A stretch of 64,000 nt of DNA from Aliiruegeria haliotis (lineage in GTDB: Bacteria; Pseudomonadota; Alphaproteobacteria; Rhodobacterales; Rhodobacteraceae), in NCBI RefSeq assembly GCF_003003255.1, contig NZ_PVTD01000001.1, forward strand, positions 868,001 through 932,000. The letters run 5' to 3'. This document shows positions 31,596-41,558 of this stretch, piece by piece. A program made the translations under genes and the position numbers. Each line of letters starts with the position of its first letter. The first letter of the stretch is position 1. Under the pieces are notes generated by a model. It saw nothing but the letters and a program-made list of their open reading frames with translations, was not told the DNA's origin and did no database searches.

Positions 31596-31829
31596 ATGGC
31601 TGCAGATAAGCAGAACTTGCAGGATGTATTCCTGAACCACGTTCGCAAGACCAAGGTTCCGGTGACAATCTTTTTAATTAACGGCGTGAAATTGCAGGGC
31701 GTGATCACCTGGTTCGACAATTTCTGTGTGCTCCTGCGCCGCGACGGAGCGTCGCAGCTTGTGTACAAGCACGCGATTTCGACAATCATGCCGGCACAAC
31801 CCATCAGCCTCTACGAGAACGAAGACTGA
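31596..31829 (+). CDS. hfq: RNA chaperone Hfq
   Basis: A 77-residue Sm-like protein that forms a hexamer and helps small RNAs pair with mRNA. It has the Sm1 region [20 protein letters not shown] and Sm2 motif [12 protein letters not shown]. The conserved residues for the proximal RNA site (Q8, F, YKH) are present. The C-terminus is short, as in alphaproteobacteria. hflX begins 38 bp downstream. Confidence 0.98.
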   Translation: MAADKQNLQDVFLNHVRKTKVPVTIFLINGVKLQGVITWFDNFCVLLRRDGASQLVYKHAISTIMPAQPISLYENED

Positions 31830-31867
31830 GCCAGCATCACTCCGGGGAGGAGGGGGCCTCGGGCCCG

Positions 31868-33121
31868 ATGGAACGAGCCCTCGTCCTGCACCCCGACATT
31901 CAGACCGATCCAGACCGGCGCCCCGCGCAGTCCGGTCTCGATGAAGCTGTGTCGCTTGCCGTTGCCTTGCCGGGGCTCGAAGTGGCGGGAGCCGAGGTCG
32001 TGCCTGTACGGCAGGCGCAACCGGGAACGCTTTTTGGATCGGGCAAGCTCGAAGAGCTGAAAGCGCGAATCGAGGCGCTGGATGTCGGTCTCGTCCTGAT
32101 CGACGGACCGGTGACGCCGGTACAGCAGCGCAATCTCGAAAAGGAATGGGGCGTCAAGCTCCTGGACCGGACCGGGCTGATCCTGGAGATCTTCGCCGAC
32201 CGGGCCGCAACTCGGGAAGGCGTGCTACAGGTCGAACTTGCCGCCCTGAGCTACCAACGGACACGGCTGGTGCGTGCCTGGACCCACCTTGAGCGGCAAC
32301 GCGGCGGGCTCGGATTCGTCGGCGGCCCCGGGGAAACCCAGATCGAGGCCGACCGTCGCGCCATCGACGATGCGATCACGAGGATCCGGCGGCAGCTCGA
32401 AAAGGTAGTGAAGACCCGGACCCTGCACCGTGCGGCACGGGCCAAGGTGCCGTTCCCGGTTGTCGCGCTTGTTGGCTACACCAATGCCGGGAAATCGACG
32501 CTGTTCAACCGGCTGACGGGGGCCGATGTGATGGCGAAGGACATGCTCTTCGCGACGCTGGACCCGACCATGCGCGGGGTGACGCTGACCACCGGTCAGA
32601 AGGTCATCCTGTCGGACACAGTGGGCTTCATTTCCAACCTGCCGACCCAGCTTGTCGCCGCATTCCGCGCCACGCTTGAAGAGGTCCTTTCCGCCGATCT
32701 TGTCCTGCATGTCAGGGATATCAGCCACGTGGAAACCGCGGCACAGGCAGCGGACGTGGAGAGCATCTTGAAAGATCTTGGTGTCGACGAGGACATCCCG
32801 CGGCTCGAAATCTGGAACAAGATGGACCTGGTGCCGGAGGCCGACCGGGAGTCTTTGCAGAACGTTGCCGACCGGCGGGAGGAGGTGCTGACGCTCTCTG
32901 CCTGGACCGGTGCCGGGATGGATACGCTGGTCGAAGCGGTGACGGCCGCCCTCGACGGGGCGCGGACCGACGCGACTCTGCAGCTGGCTTTCGCAGAGGG
33001 GCGGAAACGCGCCTGGCTTCATGAGCAGAAAATCGTGGAGGCCGAACGCCAAGGTGAGCTTGGCTGGGAGTTGGACGTCCGCTGGACGGCGAAACAGGCC
33101 CGGCGCTACGCTGAACTCTAG
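31868..33121 (+). CDS. hflX: Ribosome-associated GTPase HflX
   Basis: A 417-residue GTPase that splits or rescues stalled 70S ribosomes. It has the HflX N-domain with QPGTLFGSGKLEELK and the glycine-rich QRGGLGFVGGPGETQIE. The G-domain begins near residue 203: G1 GYTNAGKST, G3 DTVGFISNLP, G4 NKMD. The hfq-hflX order is conserved across proteobacteria. The gene has a C-terminal extension after the G-domain. Confidence 0.96.
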   Translation: MERALVLHPDIQTDPDRRPAQSGLDEAVSLAVALPGLEVAGAEVVPVRQAQPGTLFGSGKLEELKARIEALDVGLVLIDGPVTPVQQRNLEKEWGVKLLDRTGLILEIFADRAATREGVLQVELAALSYQRTRLVRAWTHLERQRGGLGFVGGPGETQIEADRRAIDDAITRIRRQLEKVVKTRTLHRAARAKVPFPVVALVGYTNAGKSTLFNRLTGADVMAKDMLFATLDPTMRGVTLTTGQKVILSDTVGFISNLPTQLVAAFRATLEEVLSADLVLHVRDISHVETAAQAADVESILKDLGVDEDIPRLEIWNKMDLVPEADRESLQNVADRREEVLTLSAWTGAGMDTLVEAVTAALDGARTDATLQLAFAEGRKRAWLHEQKIVEAERQGELGWELDVRWTAKQARRYAEL

Positions 33122-33495
33122 GCAGCCGCGTGCACGTCGAGAAGTGATCCGCCCGTGGACGCGGCCCGGGTCCAGTCGGTTTCTGCTGCTTGCAGACACA
33201 ACACCCCGATTGTCGTCCGGAGTTCGCAACATCTTGGGCCAAATGACCGGATCGATCCCCGTTGCGGGGCATCGCGGTTCGGTTCTGCCTTGACCTGAGG
33301 GCTGGCGATCCTGTTCGGGATAAGGATATCGCGCCGTCGGAGCCGATCCCGTTGGTGAGGGCAACATCTTCGCCCCGAAACTGGACGGATAGTGGTTCAA
33401 AGCCTGTCCGGGCACCGTCTTCGCAAAGGGCGCGCAGTCTCAATCAACCATGGGATCTTATCCGAACGCGACGGCCCGAGCCGCCCCTGTGTCCG
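33122..33495. other. Intergenic region between hflX and the penicillin-acylase-like gene
   Basis: About 370 bp between convergent genes. I see no gene, RNA or clear hairpin with a T run. Confidence 0.45.
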
Positions 33496-35955
33496 TTAGG
33501 GCTGCGGCATCAAACGCGTGATGCCAACCGCACCGGCCCGGGCCAGTTCGGGGTTGAGCGTCATCGGGATATACTCGCCCTGCCGCCACAACTCGCCAAG
33601 GTCATCGTAGTGCCGGCTGAGGGGGTGGCCGGATTGGCCGGTTGCCGTCACGAAGACGGAAGCGTCGGGGTCGGCGAAATCATAGACGCCACGGTAGCCG
33701 GCAGAATGCGTGTTGAGGAAGGGATTGGGACCGGTGCCGCTCGTCTTGCCCCGCTGAAGCGTGTTGTCGCCCCCGGAAGTCGACTGGCGAATGTTCACGA
33801 TCCACTTCAGCCCCGGGACATCTCCCAGAACCTGATGCTTGTGCACCGCCTCGTGGGCATCTCCCCAGCGGAGGCTTTCAAGCGCCGTGCCATAGGTTTC
33901 GCCGATCCAGAGCAGCGCCTCGTCCAGCGCGATCCGCGCAATGTCGGCGCAGGTTTCCTCCATCGCCGATTGCTTGATGTTGCACCACGCCGCAGCGCCG
34001 TCGATGTTGCGGTACACCCGCTCGATGAAAATCGGATCGGCATGGGTATAGGCCTGCGACAAGGGGCCTAGGTCGTCCTCGATGAGCTTGTGCTGAAGCT
34101 GCCGCAACCAGGCGGCGTAGATGAGCGGTTCGGGGAGGTGTTCGTTCATCTCGCCGTTCCAGTTCGCCAGCAGGTCCAACGCCCGCTGCCTCTGGCGTTC
34201 GGGCGTGCCATCGGGAGCGGCTTCGCCGGTGTACCAGAGATCCCGCGCGATAAGCGGCAAAAGGCTGCGCGCGGTGACAGACACCGTATCGAGCTGCGCG
34301 GCGATGAAGCTCTCCCGCGTGTGGACCTCCCGTTCGGCCATCAGTTTGTCGAGCCGCTGGATCCGCTGCGTGTCGCCCCAGACAAAGCTGACATGCTCCG
34401 GAAAAGGCTTGGTCGAGGTCCGGTTGTTGGTGTTTCCGACCAGACCACCCTCGGGTGACAGCACGCGAGGGTTCTTCTCGTAGTCGAGGCGCCCGTTCCA
34501 GCGGTTCCGGATGTGCCAGCCAAGCGACGGTAGCCGGCCCTGGCTGACATGACCGGGGTCGCGGGCGGGTTGCGCACCGATGACCTGCATTGCCACCCCA
34601 TCGGCATCGGCCAGCACAAGGTTCAGCGCCGGGGCGATGAAACCTTCTGTGGCATCTATGGCGTCATCGATCGAGCCGGAGCGCATCAGCCGGATTGCGG
34701 CGGTGAGGCTGGTGTCATGCGGGCTCAGCGCGGTCCATGCCAGCGCCGCGACATGGCCCGGCGGGGTGATCCTGTCGAGGTCGAAATGGCTGCCGGGAAG
34801 GACAGGGCCGTTTTCCGTCCAGCGCATGGTGATGGTCAGCGGATCGGCATCGGCGATCGAGATGATCGATCGCTCAGTCCGGAAAGGGGCCCAGCCGTAC
34901 GGTGTCCGGTATTCCTCCGAATTGGCGGGGTTGAGTTCCTCGATGAAAAGATCCTGATCGTCGACATAGGCATAGGTGATCCCCCAGCCCAGCTTCGCGG
35001 AACGACCGGCGAGCACCACCGGCATTCCCGGGATCGTGGCCCCGATCACGCCGCCGGTTTCCAGTTCGAGGCGGGCAAGATACCAGATCGTCGGGGCCGT
35101 CAGACCGAGGTGCGGATCGTTGGCCAACAGGGGTGCGTTTGCTGCGGATCGGGAGGGCGCCGCGGCCCAGGCATTGGACGCGCCCCCCATACCGACCGGT
35201 TTCACCGGCAAAAGTGGCGCGCCCTGCCATCCCGGCGCCGCGGGTTTGCGCGGCAGGCCGGGAAAAAGCGCGCCAAAGTCCTGTGCGGCGGCTTCCGCGT
35301 CGGGAACATCCGGCATCAGGTCCACAAGGCGCTCCGGCGAGAGCAGGAGCGAAGCCTGCGCACGCAGGATCTCGTCCTGCATCTGCCCCGCGAGATCCAA
35401 CGCCATGATCTTGGCGATGACAATGGAATCCGCCGGTTGCCAGAAGGCGATTTCCGGGCGGAACAGAAAGAACTCCGGCGCGCCGCGCCCGAGGGCCTCG
35501 GAGTTGACCTTGGCAATCCAGGCGTTCACCCCGGCCGCATAGGCGCGCAGCGCCGCCTTGGCATCGTCGTCCTGCACCTCGAAGGAGGCGTTCGCCGCGC
35601 GGTACAGATCCAGCCGCCGCAGGAACTCGTCGGTCTTCACGGTGCGCGCGCCGAACAGCTCTGACAGCCTGCCTTGCGCCGTCCGGCGCAACAGCGTCAT
35701 CTGCCACAGCCGATCCTGCGCGTGCGCGAACCCGAGACCATAGAAGACATCGGCATCCGTTTCGCCAAAGACATGCGGGACATTGGCGTTGTCGCGCACG
35801 ATCTCCACCGGCGCCGTGATCCCGTCGACCGTCCACTTGGCGTCGTAGTCCGGGATCGACCGGCTGGCGAAGAAATAGATCAGCGCCAGCCCGCCCGCGA
35901 TCAGCAGGGCGGTGCCGGTAAAAAGTCTGAGCGTCCAGCGAAAAACGCGTTCCAT
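33496..35955 (-). CDS. Penicillin-acylase-family Ntn hydrolase
   Basis: An 819-residue protein. The N-terminus holds a hydrophobic helix (residues about 8-31), so it is exported or membrane-anchored. The alpha-chain shows APVEIVRDNANVPHVFGET and YGLGFAHAQDRLWQM. The beta-chain nucleophile is S260 in GMGGASNAWA, created by autoprocessing. Later blocks such as NDPHLGL, LGWGITYAYVDDQDLF and VGNTNNRT are typical. The family acts on acyl amides: penicillins, N-acyl homoserine lactones or other amides. Substrate is not determinable. AGGAAGAGG precedes the start at 35955. It is divergent from the beta-hydroxyacid dehydrogenase gene. Confidence 0.85.
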   Translation of the reverse strand: MERVFRWTLRLFTGTALLIAGGLALIYFFASRSIPDYDAKWTVDGITAPVEIVRDNANVPHVFGETDADVFYGLGFAHAQDRLWQMTLLRRTAQGRLSELFGARTVKTDEFLRRLDLYRAANASFEVQDDDAKAALRAYAAGVNAWIAKVNSEALGRGAPEFFLFRPEIAFWQPADSIVIAKIMALDLAGQMQDEILRAQASLLLSPERLVDLMPDVPDAEAAAQDFGALFPGLPRKPAAPGWQGAPLLPVKPVGMGGASNAWAAAPSRSAANAPLLANDPHLGLTAPTIWYLARLELETGGVIGATIPGMPVVLAGRSAKLGWGITYAYVDDQDLFIEELNPANSEEYRTPYGWAPFRTERSIISIADADPLTITMRWTENGPVLPGSHFDLDRITPPGHVAALAWTALSPHDTSLTAAIRLMRSGSIDDAIDATEGFIAPALNLVLADADGVAMQVIGAQPARDPGHVSQGRLPSLGWHIRNRWNGRLDYEKNPRVLSPEGGLVGNTNNRTSTKPFPEHVSFVWGDTQRIQRLDKLMAEREVHTRESFIAAQLDTVSVTARSLLPLIARDLWYTGEAAPDGTPERQRQRALDLLANWNGEMNEHLPEPLIYAAWLRQLQHKLIEDDLGPLSQAYTHADPIFIERVYRNIDGAAAWCNIKQSAMEETCADIARIALDEALLWIGETYGTALESLRWGDAHEAVHKHQVLGDVPGLKWIVNIRQSTSGGDNTLQRGKTSGTGPNPFLNTHSAGYRGVYDFADPDASVFVTATGQSGHPLSRHYDDLGELWRQGEYIPMTLNPELARAGAVGITRLMPQP

Positions 35956-36095
35956 CCTGCCTCTTCCTGTTGACCCGTCTCCGCATCCGGGTAGGTCTGG
36001 GTGGAACCTAAAGTGCATCCATAACCGGGGGAACCGGTTTTTCCGGTCACATGAACGATGTGCCCGGATCCAGCAAACGGGACGAGGGCAAACAC

Positions 36096-36968
36096 ATGGC
36101 AAAAGTCGCATTTCTTGGGCTCGGCGTAATGGGATATCCGATGGCCGGGTATCTCGCCAAGGCCGGACACGAGGTCACTGTCTACAACCGGACCGCAGCG
36201 AAGGCGGAGGCCTGGGTTGCCGAGTTTGGCGGCCAGAGTGCACCCACCCCGGCGGCGGCGGCAGAGGGCAAGGATTTCGTCATGTCCTGCGTCGGCAATG
36301 ACGACGACCTTCGGAGCGTCTGCACCGGTGAAAACGGCGCTTTCCAGACGATGCCGGCCGGGTCGGTCTTCGTGGACCACACGACTGTTTCCGCGAAGGT
36401 GACACGGGAGATGTACGCGGCTGCCGACGAACGCCAGGTCTGCTTCGTCGATGCGCCGATTTCCGGTGGCCAGGCAGGGGCCGAGAACGGGCAACTGGTG
36501 GTCATGTGCGGCGGCGACGAAGGGGCATACCAACGGTCCGAGCCGATTATCGACGCCTATGCCAAGGCCTGTCGCAGGCTGGGCGACAGCGGCGCCGGAC
36601 AGCTGACGAAGATGGTCAACCAGATCTGTATCGCAGGACTGGTACAGGGGCTGTCCGAAGGATTGCACTTCGCGGAAAAGGCCGGTCTCGACGGGCGCGC
36701 AGTCATTGACGTGATCGGGGGCGGGGCCGCCGGGTCCTGGCAGATGGTGAACCGCTTTGAGACCATGCTGGACGATCACTTCGAACACGGTTTTGCGGTC
36801 GACTGGATGCGCAAGGACCTTGGGATCTGCCTCGACACGGCCAACGAAACCGGCGCCAGCCTGCCGGTGACGGCGATCGTCGACCAGTTCTACAAGGATG
36901 TGCAGAAGATGGGTGGCGGGCGTTGGGACACCTCCAGCCTGTTCAAGCGGCTCAGGGAAAGCGGCTGA
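36096..36968 (+). CDS. Beta-hydroxyacid dehydrogenase (3-hydroxyisobutyrate dehydrogenase family)
   Basis: A 290-residue NAD(P)-dependent oxidoreductase. It has the Rossmann VAFLGLGVMGYPMAGYLAKA at residues 3-22, the substrate-binding DAPISGGQAGAENGQL, and the catalytic lysine segment LTKMVNQICIAG. The family includes 3-hydroxyisobutyrate, tartronate semialdehyde and gamma-hydroxybutyrate dehydrogenases; the substrate is not resolved. GAGGG precedes the start. The following sulfotransferase-like gene begins 25 bp downstream. Confidence 0.88.
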   Translation: MAKVAFLGLGVMGYPMAGYLAKAGHEVTVYNRTAAKAEAWVAEFGGQSAPTPAAAAEGKDFVMSCVGNDDDLRSVCTGENGAFQTMPAGSVFVDHTTVSAKVTREMYAAADERQVCFVDAPISGGQAGAENGQLVVMCGGDEGAYQRSEPIIDAYAKACRRLGDSGAGQLTKMVNQICIAGLVQGLSEGLHFAEKAGLDGRAVIDVIGGGAAGSWQMVNRFETMLDDHFEHGFAVDWMRKDLGICLDTANETGASLPVTAIVDQFYKDVQKMGGGRWDTSSLFKRLRESG

Positions 36969-36993
36969 CGCGCGCCGCACACGGGCGGGGCGG

Positions 36994-37773
36994 ATGCCGC
37001 GTCGGGTGAAAATCTTCGGGGAGCGGAACACCTCGACCAATGCGCTCAGGCAGCTGATCGAGAGCAACTCCGCCTCCCGGGTGCTGCCCTCGATGGCGCG
37101 GGACCTGCGAAACCCATCCGGGCTGCTGCTGCACTCGATGCACCGGTTCGGCTGGGGGACACACTTTGTCGAGCGTCTGGCGGACAGGAACTTCGCCGGA
37201 CAACCGCCTGCTTTTGCATGGAAACACGCCGCGACGTATTTTGACGATCTGTCCTCTCTCGACGGTGCGCTTGTGGTGTTTTGCGTCCGGCACCCGGCAA
37301 GCTGGCTACGCGCGCTCTACCGCAGTCCCTACCACGTGACGGCTGCGCGAGAGGCCGCACCCGACCTGACAGCGTTTCTGTGTACCGAGGTTCCGACCTT
37401 TCGGCGAGAGAACCTTGGGGGGCGCCCGATGCATCCCGCGGCGCTCTTCAATGCCAAACTGACGAGCTACGGTGACTTCATGACTCAACTCGACAGGGCG
37501 GGGATCGCGCACCAGACCATCCTGTTCGAAGACTTCGCCGTGGACCAGCGCGCCGTTTTTTCCCGGCTGGCGCCGTTCCTGCACAGCCCGCAGGAAAACC
37601 CGACGCTCCTGGAGAAATCGACGAAGGGGGGCGATGAGGATGCGGCCTACTACGCTGATTTTTACGGAAAGGCGCGTTGGCGCGACGACATTCCTGACCC
37701 GGCATGGGAGTTGATTGACCGAGAGATCGACTGGGATCTGGCCGCCCGGTTCGGCTATCGGCGCGACGTCTAG
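36994..37773 (+). CDS. Sulfotransferase-like protein
   Basis: A 259-residue protein. The N-terminus KIFGERNTSTNALRQLIES resembles the 5'-phosphosulfate-binding loop of sulfotransferases, and VVFCVRHPASWLRALYRSPY resembles the 3'-phosphate-binding segment. This suggests a PAPS-dependent transferase acting on a glycan or small molecule, but it is an inference from short motifs. The start at 36994 follows GGGCGGGGCGG. It lies 25 bp after the dehydrogenase gene and may be in its operon. The C-terminus is convergent with the NYN-like gene. Confidence 0.55.
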   Translation: MPRRVKIFGERNTSTNALRQLIESNSASRVLPSMARDLRNPSGLLLHSMHRFGWGTHFVERLADRNFAGQPPAFAWKHAATYFDDLSSLDGALVVFCVRHPASWLRALYRSPYHVTAAREAAPDLTAFLCTEVPTFRRENLGGRPMHPAALFNAKLTSYGDFMTQLDRAGIAHQTILFEDFAVDQRAVFSRLAPFLHSPQENPTLLEKSTKGGDEDAAYYADFYGKARWRDDIPDPAWELIDREIDWDLAARFGYRRDV

Positions 37774-37818
37774 CCTGCGGGTGCTCCGGGTGACGGTGCT
37801 GCTCCGGCCCGATTCAGG

Positions 37819-38379
37819 TCAGGGTGAGTCCACGTCCAGCCAGAGCTTCCCATCGCGATATCCTCCGCGAATCACATGGTCCGGTTCGCTCAGTTCGGGA
37901 TGGTCGGGACGCCAGTCTCGAAACCGGTCGTTGCTGACCACGCGACCACCGAGATCCCGGGCGGCGGCGAGCAGCACCGGGTCGGCCGGGGTCCCTATGC
38001 TCACCACCATGACACGTGACAAAGGCAGGCCAAGCTCTCGGGCAAGCATCCGGTCGCCTAGGTATCTTCCCGCCATTTTGTAGCCCGCATTCGCATCGAA
38101 AACCACGCCGGGTGTGAAGCCGAGGGCGGTCAGCCGCGTGAGGACGTCCCTGACCGTCTCCAGCCTGGCTTCGCCCCCGTTCCAGTGCATGACGTTCGAT
38201 CCGTCGAGGAGGATGACGCTGTGCTGCGGCTCGCGCGACATCCAGCGCCAGACGAGCAGGTAAAAGCTGGCGAAAGCCGCCAGTCCCGCAACAAAGATCA
38301 GGTTGGCAAAATCGGGATCGTAGAGGGCAAAGGCAACACCGCCGAGGGAAGCGGCCAGCAGGAGAACAGGCAAGCGCAT
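37819..38379 (-). CDS. Membrane-anchored NYN/Zc3h12a-like ribonuclease domain protein
   Basis: A 186-residue protein. Residues 1-45 carry two hydrophobic segments that tether it to the membrane. The rest resembles the PIN/NYN-type RNase of the Zc3h12a (Regnase) group: LLDGSNVMHW with D59, GVVFDANAGY with D94, a third acidic site PAD near 133, and VVSNDRFRDW with N150-D151, which together would form a metal-binding acidic centre. The likely activity is endonucleolytic RNA cleavage near the inner membrane; this is not shown. It is on the same strand as acnA but separated from it by a terminator. Confidence 0.65.
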   Translation of the reverse strand: MRLPVLLLAASLGGVAFALYDPDFANLIFVAGLAAFASFYLLVWRWMSREPQHSVILLDGSNVMHWNGGEARLETVRDVLTRLTALGFTPGVVFDANAGYKMAGRYLGDRMLARELGLPLSRVMVVSIGTPADPVLLAAARDLGGRVVSNDRFRDWRPDHPELSEPDHVIRGGYRDGKLWLDVDSP

Positions 38380-38452
38380 GCCGCGACGCTATCGCCGTGG
38401 CGTGGGGATGCCAACACCCTCCGGAACGGCGACCATGCAACCTTCATCACGC

Positions 38453-38487
38453 CGAAAGAAAGCCCCCGACCATGCGGGCCGGGGGCC
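38453..38487 (-). terminator. Terminator of acnA
   Basis: Stem gcccccg (38462-38468) and cgggggc (38480-38486). Read on the minus strand it is followed by TTTCTTT. It starts 25 bp after the acnA stop. Confidence 0.75.
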
Positions 38488-38511
38488 TGTATTTGCGCGT
38501 GTTGACCGGTG

Positions 38512-41265
38512 TCAGCCAGCCGCACGCGCGAGGTTGCGCAGCACGTATTGCAGGACGCCGCCGTTCTCGATGTACTCGATCTCCACTGCGGTATCGATCC
38601 GGCATTTCAGCATGATCTGCACGCTCTCTCCGTTTGCGCGGGTGATGGTGCAGGGCACCTCCTGCAGGGGTTGGACACCGACGAGGCCGTGGATCGAAAC
38701 TGTCTCGTCGCCCGTCAGGCCAAGGGTCTTGCGCGTGTCCCCGTCTGTGAACTCGAAGGGAATGATGCCCATGCCGACGAGGTTGGACCGGTGGATACGC
38801 TCGAAGCTTTCGGCGATCACCGCCTTGACGCCGAGCAGGTTGGTCCCCTTGGCCGCCCAGTCGCGGGAGGATCCGGCGCCATATTGCTCGCCACCGAAGA
38901 CCACCAGCTGGATGCCGGCCTCCTGATAGGCCATGGAGGCCTCGAAGATCGAGGTCTGCGCGCCATCCGGCCCGAGGGTGTAACCGCCCTCGACCCCGTC
39001 CAGCATCTCGTTCTTGATGCGGATGTTGGCGAAAGTGCCGCGCATCATGATCTCGTGGTTGCCACGACGCGAGCCGTAGGAATTGAACTCCCGCGGCGCC
39101 ACCTGCCGGTCGACGAGGTATTTGCCCGCTGGCGTGTCCTGCTTGAAGGACCCCGCGGGCGAGATGTGGTCGGTGGTGATCATGTCCCCCAGCAAGGCAA
39201 GGACCCGGGCACCTTCGATGTCCTCGATGGCCTTCGTCTCCATCCCCATGTCCCGGAAATAGGGCGGGTTCTGGATGTAGGTCGAGTTCGCGGGCCAGTC
39301 GTAGGTCTCCGCATCGGTGACCTCCACCGCCTGCCACTTGTCGTCGCCCTTGAAAACATCGGCGTATTTCGACTGGAATGCCTCGCGGGTCACGGTCTGT
39401 TTGACCAGTTCCGCGATCTCGGCATTGCTGGGCCAGATGTCCCGGAGGAACACGTCCTTGCCGTCCTTGTCCTGCCCAAGTGGTTCGGTCGTGATGTCGA
39501 TGTTCATGTCACCGGCCAGCGCGTAGGCCACGACCAGCGGCGGCGAGGCCAGGTAGTTGGCACGCACGTCAGGGCTGATCCGGCCCTCGAAGTTCCGATT
39601 GCCTGAAAGAACGGAAGTCGCCACCAGATCGCCATCGGCAATCGCCTTCGAGATTTCCGGTTGCAGCGGTCCCGAGTTGCCGATGCAGGTGGTGCAGCCA
39701 TAGCCGACAAGGTTGAACCCGATCGCGTCGAGATCCTCCTGCAGACCCGCGGCCTCCAGATAGGCCGACACGACCTGCGACCCCGGCGCCAGCGAGGTCT
39801 TCACCCAAGGCTTGCGGGTCAGGCCGAGGGCGCGCGCCTTGCGGGCCACGAGACCGGCGCCGATCATCACGTAGGGGTTGGACGTATTGGTACAGGAGGT
39901 GATCGACGCGATCACGACAGAGCCATCCCGCAACGTGTACGCTTCGCCCTCGACGGGCGCCGACTTTCGCGGGTCGCTGGGTTCGATCGGGGCGGGGCCT
40001 TCGGCTGCCATGTCCTCCGCCGCGTCGGTCGTGTCGATCCCGCGGTATTCATTGACCACGTCCAGAAACGCCGTCGCGGCCTGGTCCAGCGACGTGTAGT
40101 CCTGCGGGCGCTTGGGACCGGAAATCGCGGGAACGATCGTGCCCATGTCGAGTTCCAGCGTATCGGTGTAGATCGGGTCATAGTCCCCATCGCGCCAGAA
40201 ACCGTTCTCCCGGGCATAGGCCTCGACCAGCGCGATACGGTCCTCGTCGCGGCCGGTGTTGCGCAGGTATCGAAGGGTCTCGCCGTCCACAGGGAAGAAG
40301 CCGCATGTGGCACCGTATTCGGGTGCCATGTTGGCGATGGTGGCGCGGTCGGCCAGCGGCAGCCGGTCGAGCCCAGAGCCATAGAACTCGACGAACTTGC
40401 CGACGACCCCCTTGGCGCGGAGCATCTCGACCACCTTCAGGACAAGATCGGTGCCCGTGGTCCCCTCGACCATCTCGCCGGTCAGCTTGAAGCCCACCAC
40501 CTCGGGGATCAGCATGGAGATCGGCTGCCCCAGCATGGCCGCTTCGGCCTCGATACCGCCCACGCCCCAGCCAAGCACCGCAAGGCCGTTCACCATCGTC
40601 GTATGGCTGTCGGTGCCCACCAGCGTGTCGGGATAGGCGACGTTCTGGCCGTTCTGATCGGTGTCGGTCCAGACGGTTTGCGCGAGGTATTCGACATTGA
40701 CCTGGTGGCAGATGCCCGTTCCGGGCGGCACCACGCGGAAGTTGTTGAACGCGTTCTGCCCCCACTTGAGGAACGTGTAGCGTTCCATGTTGCGTTCGTA
40801 CTCGCGGTCGACATTCATCTGGAACGCACGCGGGTTGCCGAACTCGTCGATCATCACCGAGTGATCGATGACGAGGTCGACGGGGTTCAGCGGATTGATC
40901 TGCTGCGCATCGCCGCCGAGCCCGACGATCCCGTCCCGCATGGCCGCAAGATCGACGACCGCCGGAACGCCGGTGAAGTCCTGCATCAGCACCCGGGCCG
41001 GACGATAGGCAATCTCGCGCGGGTTTCGACCGCCTTTCGCGCCCCATTCTGCGAAGGCCTTGATGTCATCGACTGAGATCGTGAAGCCGGCATCCTCGAA
41101 TCGGAGCATGTTTTCCAGCACCACCTTCAGCGCGGCGGGCAGTCTTGAGAAATCTCCGAGGCCGGCCTCCTGCGCTGCCGGAATCGAGTAGTAGGCGTAG
41201 GTCTTGTCACCGACGACAAGCTCCTTGCGGGTATTCGCGGTGTCAGTGCCGACGTTGATCGCCAT
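38512..41265 (-). CDS. acnA: Aconitate hydratase A
   Basis: A 917-residue [4Fe-4S] enzyme that isomerises citrate to isocitrate. The cluster cysteines are seen in SITSCTNTSNPYVM and GCTTCIGNSGPL. It also has DSHTTMVNGLAVLGWGVGGI and the swivel-domain loop GSRRGNHEIMMRGTFANIRI and YGAGSSRDWAAKG. The start at 41265 follows AAGGGAGGCC; the longer frame to 41313 adds 16 non-conserved residues. It is monocistronic with its own terminator. Confidence 0.97.
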   Translation of the reverse strand: MAINVGTDTANTRKELVVGDKTYAYYSIPAAQEAGLGDFSRLPAALKVVLENMLRFEDAGFTISVDDIKAFAEWGAKGGRNPREIAYRPARVLMQDFTGVPAVVDLAAMRDGIVGLGGDAQQINPLNPVDLVIDHSVMIDEFGNPRAFQMNVDREYERNMERYTFLKWGQNAFNNFRVVPPGTGICHQVNVEYLAQTVWTDTDQNGQNVAYPDTLVGTDSHTTMVNGLAVLGWGVGGIEAEAAMLGQPISMLIPEVVGFKLTGEMVEGTTGTDLVLKVVEMLRAKGVVGKFVEFYGSGLDRLPLADRATIANMAPEYGATCGFFPVDGETLRYLRNTGRDEDRIALVEAYARENGFWRDGDYDPIYTDTLELDMGTIVPAISGPKRPQDYTSLDQAATAFLDVVNEYRGIDTTDAAEDMAAEGPAPIEPSDPRKSAPVEGEAYTLRDGSVVIASITSCTNTSNPYVMIGAGLVARKARALGLTRKPWVKTSLAPGSQVVSAYLEAAGLQEDLDAIGFNLVGYGCTTCIGNSGPLQPEISKAIADGDLVATSVLSGNRNFEGRISPDVRANYLASPPLVVAYALAGDMNIDITTEPLGQDKDGKDVFLRDIWPSNAEIAELVKQTVTREAFQSKYADVFKGDDKWQAVEVTDAETYDWPANSTYIQNPPYFRDMGMETKAIEDIEGARVLALLGDMITTDHISPAGSFKQDTPAGKYLVDRQVAPREFNSYGSRRGNHEIMMRGTFANIRIKNEMLDGVEGGYTLGPDGAQTSIFEASMAYQEAGIQLVVFGGEQYGAGSSRDWAAKGTNLLGVKAVIAESFERIHRSNLVGMGIIPFEFTDGDTRKTLGLTGDETVSIHGLVGVQPLQEVPCTITRANGESVQIMLKCRIDTAVEIEYIENGGVLQYVLRNLARAAG

Positions 41266-41558
41266 GGCGTGGCCTCCCTTCAGGTCCGGGGTTTGCTGTG
41301 ACTGGAGTGACACGAGTGGCGCACTCCGATCAAGGTCGATCCGCCCTCCGCGTTTCGCCGCCGGCTCAGCAGGCGGACCCGGGCGCGGGACAGGTGGCTC
41401 CGGCCGAAACGCGGAAATCGTGCGAATGCGCGGTCACTTTGACCTGGACCATTGCGTGTGGCGCGATGCTGTCGGAAAACACGGGCAAGAGGAAGCCGCG
41501 ACGCCTGCGCCGAAACCGTAGGCAGGTCGCGCGGCACGGACGACACCCGGAGGAGCAG
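41266..41558. other. Divergent intergenic region between acnA and the HTH gene
   Basis: About 290 bp with no recognisable gene. It holds the acnA promoter (minus strand) and the HTH gene promoter (plus strand). I cannot name an operator. Confidence 0.45.
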
